Source: Oscillospiraceae bacterium
GTDB taxonomy: Bacteria; Bacillota; Clostridia; Oscillospirales; Acutalibacteraceae
Length of the DNA: 39,009 nucleotides
Direction: 5' to 3'
Assembly: GCA_015066365.1 (NCBI GenBank)
Contig: SVON01000018.1
Span: forward strand, 1-39,009
Under the pieces are notes generated by a model. It did no database searches. It was given only the letters and a program-made list of their open reading frames with translations, and was not told the DNA's origin. A program made the position numbers and the translations under genes. Below, piece after piece: positions 24,299 to 30,200 of the stretch. Within the stretch, counting starts at the first letter, position 1. Each line of letters begins with the position of its first letter.

Positions 24299-25306
24299 AT
24301 GTTAATTCTTGGTATTGAATCCAGTTGTGACGAAACGGCGGCGGCGGTGGTGGAGGATGGCCGACGGGTGCTGTCCAACGTGATCGCTTCGCAGGTGGAG
24401 GAGCATCGCAAATACGGTGGTGTGGTGCCGGAGATTGCCTCCCGCCGCCACGCCGAGGCCATTTCCGGCGTGGTGCGCCGGGCCCTGGAAGAGGCCGGGG
24501 TGACCCTGCAGGACATCGACGGCATCGCGGTCACCTACGCCCCCGGTCTGATCGGAGCGCTGTTGGTGGGGGTCAGCTTCGCCAAGGGACTCGCCTTGGC
24601 CACCGGCAAGCCGCTGATCCCGGTGCATCATCTGCGCTCCCACATCGCCGCCAACTATCTGGCTCACGCCGAACTCAAGCCGCCCTTCCTCTGTCTGGTG
24701 GTGTCCGGCGGACACAGCCACATCGTGCAGGTGAAGGACTACACTCAGTTTGAGGTGATCGGACGCACCCGGGACGATGCCGCCGGCGAATGCTACGATA
24801 AGGCGGCCCGGGCCATGGGGATGCCCTACCCCGGCGGTGTGGCGTTGGACAAGCTGGCCCATGAGGGCGACCCCACCGCCTATCCCCTGCCCCGCCCCCG
24901 TGTGGAGGGCAGCGAATACGACTTTTCCTTCTCCGGGCTAAAGACTGCGGTGATCAACCGTCTGCACAACGCCCAGCAGAAGGGCGAAGAGGTGAACAAG
25001 GCGGATCTGTGCGCCTCATTCCAGCACACCGTCACCGAGCTACTGGTGGGCAACACCGTCAAGGCGGCCACCCATCTGAACGCCCACACCATCGTGCTGG
25101 CGGGTGGCGTATCCGCCAACTCCGGCCTGCGCGCCGGGATGGAGAAAGCCTGCGGGGAGCGGGGCTTTGCGCTGTACGCTCCGCCCCTGTCTCTGTGCGG
25201 CGACAACGGCGCCATGGTGGCGGCACAAGGGTACTATGAGCTGCTGGCGGGTCACACCGCCGGGATGGAGCTGAACGCGGTAGCCAGCCTGCCGATTACG
25301 GAATAA
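24299..25306 (+). CDS. tsaD: tRNA N6-adenosine threonylcarbamoyltransferase
   Basis: Universal t6A enzyme of 335 residues (Gcp/Kae1/YgjD family). It transfers the threonylcarbamoyl group to A37 of ANN-decoding tRNAs together with TsaB and TsaE. It opens MLILGIESSCDETAAAVV, has the metal site His111-x3-His115 (HHLRSHIAANY), the nucleotide-binding segments VVSGGHSHIV and LAGGVSANSGLR, and CGDNGAMVA near the C-terminus. TsaB, TsaC and TsaE are not in the window; rimI is the upstream neighbour. The product is the substrate of TrmO, also encoded in this window. Confidence 0.96.
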   Translation: MLILGIESSCDETAAAVVEDGRRVLSNVIASQVEEHRKYGGVVPEIASRRHAEAISGVVRRALEEAGVTLQDIDGIAVTYAPGLIGALLVGVSFAKGLALATGKPLIPVHHLRSHIAANYLAHAELKPPFLCLVVSGGHSHIVQVKDYTQFEVIGRTRDDAAGECYDKAARAMGMPYPGGVALDKLAHEGDPTAYPLPRPRVEGSEYDFSFSGLKTAVINRLHNAQQKGEEVNKADLCASFQHTVTELLVGNTVKAATHLNAHTIVLAGGVSANSGLRAGMEKACGERGFALYAPPLSLCGDNGAMVAAQGYYELLAGHTAGMELNAVASLPITE

Positions 25307-25309
25307 CAA

Positions 25310-25346
25310 AAACAGCCCGGGCAACCATCGGTTGCCCGGGCTGTTT
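25310..25346 (+). terminator. Terminator after tsaD (bidirectional)
   Basis: Seventeen-bp stem (25310-25326 with 25330-25346), core GGGCAACC-ATC-GGTTGCCC, A-rich left side and TTT right side. It shares the GCAACCATCGGTTGC core with the terminator at 9553-9590. Confidence 0.9.
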
Positions 25347-25359
25347 AACTTTGTTTAGT

Positions 25360-25438
25360 GGGTCGATGTGGGCATCGACCCCTACATTTTCGCCCCACCT
25401 CGGGCAGAGCCCGTAGGGGCGGATGCCCACATCCGCCC
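25360..25438. repeat. Composite palindromic intergenic repeat, copy 1
   Basis: Three nested palindromes: GGGTCGATG/CATCGACCC (25360-25381), CGGGC-AGA-GCCCG (25401-25413) and GGGCGGAT/ATCCGCCC (25417-25438). An outer pairing CCCCTAC/GTAGGGG (25379-25385 with 25413-25419) could fold the middle into a cruciform. It lies between the tsaD terminator and the convergent histidinol-phosphatase stop. A related element is at 35822-35907. Confidence 0.75.
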
Positions 25439-25444
25439 AACATC

Positions 25445-26245
25445 TTAAATCTCCTCTTCTCGAAACCCGTCCGGCCAAAGGGTCAGCAGGCGGTCAAATC
25501 CATTCTTTTTGGCGATCTCCACCGCCAGCGGAAAGGCGCAGTCGATGGTGTCGGCGGCGTGGGTGTCCGCGCCCAGGATCACCTTACCCCCCATCTCCCG
25601 CAGGGCGGAGAGGATAAAGTCGGCCGGATAGGGGATGTCCCGCTTTTTACGGCTGATGGCGCCGGTGTTGATCTCCAGCACCGGGCACACCCGGACGATC
25701 TTCTCCAGGGCGTCCAGAGCGATGCGCTGATAGGCCGGGTCCTGCTCGTCCATCAGGCTAAACTTGGTGATGACGTCAAAATGCCCCACGATGGTGGGCT
25801 TGTTTTTCTCCACGTGGGCGGTCAGCTCGTCAAAATAGCACTGGGCAAAGGCCAGCTTATCCCCGCCCAGCTCGTTGTGGATGCAGTCCAGCTGCAGGGA
25901 AGCGGCGTGGTCGATGCCGTAATACCGATCCTCAAACACCAACTCGTGTACCGAGCACAGAAAGTAGTCCAGGTCTTTCACGATGGCGGGGTCGGAGTGG
26001 CTGTCCAGCTCGATGCCCCGCATAATGGTGATGCGGTCGCCGTATTGCTCCTGCATCCGGCTCAGCTCCGCCAGATAGGCAGGATAATCGCTCTGCCGCA
26101 TACAGTAGTCCTGATAGGGGCTGTCGCTGTGGTCGGAAAAGCCGATGGCCGGCATCCTCCGCTGGATGGCAGAGAGCACCATCTCCTCCATACTGCTTTT
26201 GCCGTCGGAGAAGGTGGTGTGGGTATGATAACCGCAATAACGCAT
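25445..26245 (-). CDS. hisK: Histidinol-phosphatase, PHP family (HisK/HisJ type)
   Basis: Metal-dependent phosphatase of 266 residues with a PHP-type TIM barrel. The N-terminal motif YHTHTTFSDGKSSMEEMV gives His7 and His9 as metal ligands, then FSDHSD, a RGIELDSHSD-like block, GHFDVITKFSL and LEINTGAISRKK, and the final ILGADTHAADTID with metal-binding Asp/His. The family converts L-histidinol phosphate to histidinol in Gram-positive bacteria, although some PHP members act elsewhere. No other his gene is adjacent. ATG 26245 has AGGTG just before it; the longer frame (26254) adds only MFF and overlaps that site. Confidence 0.85.
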   Translation of the reverse strand: MRYCGYHTHTTFSDGKSSMEEMVLSAIQRRMPAIGFSDHSDSPYQDYCMRQSDYPAYLAELSRMQEQYGDRITIMRGIELDSHSDPAIVKDLDYFLCSVHELVFEDRYYGIDHAASLQLDCIHNELGGDKLAFAQCYFDELTAHVEKNKPTIVGHFDVITKFSLMDEQDPAYQRIALDALEKIVRVCPVLEINTGAISRKKRDIPYPADFILSALREMGGKVILGADTHAADTIDCAFPLAVEIAKKNGFDRLLTLWPDGFREEEI

Positions 26246-26311
26246 AAAAAACACCTCGCAGAGAAATCTATGCCCCTATTCTACCACATAGACCCCCGGT
26301 TGGCAATAAGA

Positions 26312-26346
26312 AAAACCGCCCCGTTCGCTTGGAACGAGGCGGTTTT
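26312..26346 (-). terminator. Terminator of the His-rich lipoprotein gene
   Basis: Stem AAAACCGCC-C-CGTTC / GAACG-A-GGCGGTTTT (26312-26326 with 26332-26346), one mismatch. On the minus strand the T-run lies downstream of the stem. Confidence 0.88.
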
Positions 26347-26355
26347 TTGCGTCAA

Positions 26356-27081
26356 TTATTTCTTGTTGGTGGGCTTGGTGGCGTGGGGGTTCTCCTCGTT
26401 GCTCTCATACAGCGAGAACACCTTGACCATGCGGCCGCCGTCCTTATCGGTCAGATAGGAGACGTTGACCTGACCCTTGCTTTTGTCGATCAGGACGGTG
26501 CCCTGCACGGGGTTGCCGCCGGCGGTGTAGGCTTCCTTGATCTCGGTGACCTTGACGTAGCCGTTCTTATTGAATAGGTCGCGGACGGTGACCATCAGCT
26601 TGCCGTCCTTCACCTCGGAATAGACGATGCGGTTGCCGTCGGAGGCCTGGGCGCCGTGGATCATCTCCGTGACCTGGCAGGTCAGACGATTGATATAGAG
26701 GCTCTTGTAGCCGTTGTTGTCGTTTTTGTCGGTGACCCAGTACAGCTCCGAGACGCTGTCGGTGATCTGGGTGGAGAGAGCCTTGCTCTTCAGACCGGTC
26801 TCCTTACCCACCACGTTGCCCTTGCAATCCTTGATGATCAGGGTCAGGGTGCCGTCCTGAGCGGTCTCGTAGTTCAGGCGCATAGCGGCGGGTCCCTTGT
26901 GGTCGTGGGCCTCGGCGGCAGGGGTATCGGTGGGTTCGGGCGCGTCGGCGCTGTGGTTGTGATCGGCGTGGGGATCGGTCTCGGCGGCGGGGGCTTCTCC
27001 GCCGCAGCCGGTCAGAACGGTGGCGCCCATCAGCAGGAGGACGCACAGCAGGCTCAGCACCCGCAACAAGGTACGTTTCAT
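26356..27081 (-). CDS. Lipoprotein of unknown function with His/Asp-rich N-terminal segment
   Basis: Secreted lipoprotein of 241 residues. The signal peptide ends in the lipobox VLTGC, with the lipidated Cys at residue 26. A short Ala/Pro linker follows with a His/Asp-rich stretch (PHADHNHSADAPEP, EAHDHKGP, about residues 37-65) that could bind metal. The remaining domain (about 66-241) has no family I recognise; it alternates beta-like segments such as GTLTLIIKDCKGNVV, YKSLYINRLTCQV and DGKLMVTVRDLFNKNGY. It resembles the lipoprotein at 35962-36555 at the far end of the surface-protein island. It is transcribed divergently from the giant surface gene, with its own TTGCTT/TATACT promoter. Function unknown. 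Confidence 0.8.
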   Translation of the reverse strand: MKRTLLRVLSLLCVLLLMGATVLTGCGGEAPAAETDPHADHNHSADAPEPTDTPAAEAHDHKGPAAMRLNYETAQDGTLTLIIKDCKGNVVGKETGLKSKALSTQITDSVSELYWVTDKNDNNGYKSLYINRLTCQVTEMIHGAQASDGNRIVYSEVKDGKLMVTVRDLFNKNGYVKVTEIKEAYTAGGNPVQGTVLIDKSKGQVNVSYLTDKDGGRMVKVFSLYESNEENPHATKPTNKK

Positions 27082-27118
27082 AGGGAATTCTCCTCTCAAA
27101 GTACGATAATACACACCC

Positions 27119-27147
27119 AGTATAGCGGATATTGCACAAAAAAGCAA
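27119..27147 (-). promoter_or_regulatory. Promoter of the His-rich lipoprotein gene
   Basis: On the minus strand: TTGCTT (27147-27142), a 17-base spacer and TATACT (27124-27119). Confidence 0.7.
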
Positions 27148-27193
27148 GGGATTTCTTGTTCTTTTGTGCCAATGGAAAATCCTTGCTTTTTTA
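27139..27193. promoter_or_regulatory. Inverted repeat joining two divergent promoters
   Basis: Arms AAAAAAGCAAGGGATT (27138-27153) and AATCCTTGCTTTTTT (27178-27192) differ by one extra G. Each arm contains the TTGCTT -35 box of one of the two divergent promoters. It may be a regulator site, or a bidirectional terminator-like hairpin. Confidence 0.55.
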
Positions 27194-27211
27194 TATGCGA
27201 TGTCGTATAAT
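27183..27211 (+). promoter_or_regulatory. Promoter of the giant surface protein gene
   Basis: TTGCTT (27183-27188), a 17-base spacer and TATAAT (27206-27211), 54 bases before the start codon. A second TTGACA at 27218-27223 lies downstream within a palindrome TTGAC-N8-GTCAA (27218-27235), which may be an operator. Confidence 0.7.
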
Positions 27212-27264
27212 ATATAATTGACATATTGTGGTCAAATAATTATTTCAAAGGAGGCAAAACCCCA

Positions 27265-30200
27265 ATGAAAAAACTGTTGGCAATTCTGTTGTCCCTGCTG
27301 ATGTTGGCGAGCACCCTGCCCGTGGCTGTGTTCGCTGAGATGGGCGGCGACTTCCCCTGGACCGATACCGAAGACAAGATGCTCATTGAAGAGATCTTGG
27401 AGCGGGACGGTTTCATCGACGGCATCTGGATGCCCTGGTTTAATGCCGGCGAGACCGGTCACAACCTGACCGGCAACGACCTGATGGCCGATTACTACAA
27501 CTCCAGTTCTTCCAAGAACTGGGATCGGGTTGAGTTGGATTATTACGGTGCGGATAAGATCTACCGTGAGATCTACAACCTGAAGGCTATGGGCTATAAC
27601 ATTATGGCCTACGGCGGCTCCATCTTCGGCGAAGGCGTGATCTTCGACGAAAACGGCGACGTGCTGGGCATCAAAGAGGAGTACCTCAACAATGCCCGCC
27701 GCCTGCTGAATATGTGCCGCGAGATCGGTATGCCCGTGATGTGGAACATCTACTTCCACGATTCCTCTATGCCCTCTTACTACGGCATGGAGGGCTGGCA
27801 CGTGATCTGCCAGATGCTGGGTAACCCCACCATCGCCGATCACTATGCCGAGCGCTTTGTCCGTCCTCTGTGCGAGATGCTGGCCGAGTACCCCGACGTG
27901 GTGGCGCTGGTATCCATCGCCGATGAGCCGGAGAACCAGATCAATGACCTGGGCAAGGGCGACCACTTCGATACCAAGGGCCGCGAGATGTACGGCGTCA
28001 ACCAGGACGACATGATTTATTTCATGCAGCAAATCAACGAGGTTGCTCGCGAGGAGCTGCCCAATGTGGCCCGCACTGTTGCCTCTAACAACGGCAACAA
28101 GACCATCTACCGCGATTTCGATCTGGATCTGATGGGTCACAACCAGTACACCGACGGCGACACCTTTAAGAGTGTGGAGAGCCTGCTGACCGATGCGGAC
28201 CCCATCCTGACCGAGTACAACGTGGGCACCCGCATCAACGACGACACCGCCTATGCGGAGAAGCTGATCACCTTCCGCCAGTGGATGATGAACAACGGCT
28301 ATAAGGGTGGCTTCCAGTGGTGCTGGACCCCCGGCCAGTACAGCGGCGCCTACGCCCTGCAGCGCACCTCCGCCGGCACCGCCTTCCGTAAGACCGTGGC
28401 TTTGCTGCGCTATTTTATGGACGAGTACCGCGCCGAGTACCGCGGTGAGACCATCACCGTGGATGCGCCTGTGCTGTACGCCAACGCCGGCGACGGCAAG
28501 GTGCTGTTTATCCCCTCTAAGCGTGCTACCAAGATCACCGTCCAGCGTTCCGACGACGGCGGTGTCACCTGGAAGAGCCTGGTGACCAACGCAAACCAGT
28601 CTACCTATGTGAACAGCACCTATCTGATCGGTACCTACACCGATACCACCACCCGTCCCACCAGCGGTTATTGCTACCGCATCATCGCGACCGATGCCAA
28701 CGGCAACTCGGTCACCTCCGCGCCCAACGACCTGGCCGGTACCGATAAGACCTTTAAGAAGACTTATACTGCCCCCACCTATACCAAGGGTAAGTATTAC
28801 ATCACCTCCTCCATGACCCAGAGCCAGGCCAAGCTGACCTCCTTTGGTGTGGAGAAGAACCGCCCCTTGAGCGAGTCTGTGAACCTGATCCAGAACGGCT
28901 CCTTCGAGTCCACCGGCGGCCAGTGGAACAACAGCTCCTTCCTGCAGTATGCGCAGGTGGTCAGCGACTCCACCACCCCCGACGGCAGCAAGAGTCTGTA
29001 TTTTGACACCTCCGCCCAGAGCAGCGAGGGTTGGTACACCTTCACCGTCACCGGTCTGAAGGCCAATACCGAGTACACCTTCTCCAGCTTTATCAAGGGT
29101 GCGTATCTGTCCGACAGCAACAAGGGACAGGCCTCCATCGGTGTCATCGATCCCGACACCGGCAAGTATATGTTCTATTGGGAGTATTTCCGCTCCTATC
29201 CTCGCGCCTCTCGCGAGACCAAGCAGATGTACCCCACCGCCTACGACGATGAGTGGCATATCCGCTCGGTGACCTTCAACACCGGCGATCTGACCACCGC
29301 CACCATCGCTCTGTACGGCTATTCCTCCCAGATCTGGGTGGACGGTCTGGCTCTGTTCGAGACCACCAACGGTATGAAGTACGAGAATGGTGAGTCCTCC
29401 AAGGCCATCGTCTCCACCGAGTACAGCCCCGCCTCCGGCGCCACCAACGCCGTGACCGACCCCGCCGTGAACAACGCTTCCTATTGGAACACCGGCGCCG
29501 GCTACAAGCAGGGCTTTATGAGCATTGCCTCCGGCAAGCTGACTTACACCGCTTCCTCCGACCCCAACGGTGTGCGCTACACCAAGTGGATCGACGTGAA
29601 GCCGGGTACCGATTATTACTATTCCTACACCGTGAACGTCACCCGTGCCGGCAGCGGTCGCGTGGCGATTCTGGACAACGCTAAACTGTTGCCCAACGAG
29701 GTGGTGACCACCGCCTTCTCCTCCACCGGCACCAAGACGGTCACCGGCCGCATCAGCACCGGCAAGTACGACCAACTGGGCCTGTGCGTGGTAGACCTGG
29801 GCGGCGCCGCCACCATTGACAACGTATATCTGTACGAGGGCGACGCCAGCATCGTGCTGCCCACCACCCCCTCTTTCGACGGCTACGTCATCAACGGCGA
29901 CTTTGAGATCGGTTCCTCCAACAACTGGGAGAACCTGTGGAATAACAACACCGTGGAGATGGTGGCCGGCCACGACAGCGCCTTCGCTATGAAGGGCGTC
30001 GCCGGCGGCAACTACACTCAGGTCCGTCAGAAGATCACCGTAGAGCCCAACACCGACTACATTCTGGAGGTGTGGGCGAAGAACGTTTCCAACACCACGC
30101 TGATCCTGAAGGACAGCAGTGACGCCAACCTGAAGCAGACCGGTTTGCAGGGCAGCGGCGACACCTGGACCAAGACCACCATGGAGTTCAATTCCGGCTC

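Noticed and set aside
25360..25438. tRNA gene or attachment site
   Set aside because: The palindromes do not form a cloverleaf, and no integrase or phage genes are near.
27172..27210. Twelve-codon open frame before the giant gene
   Set aside because: No ribosome binding site; it covers the promoter and the inverted repeat.
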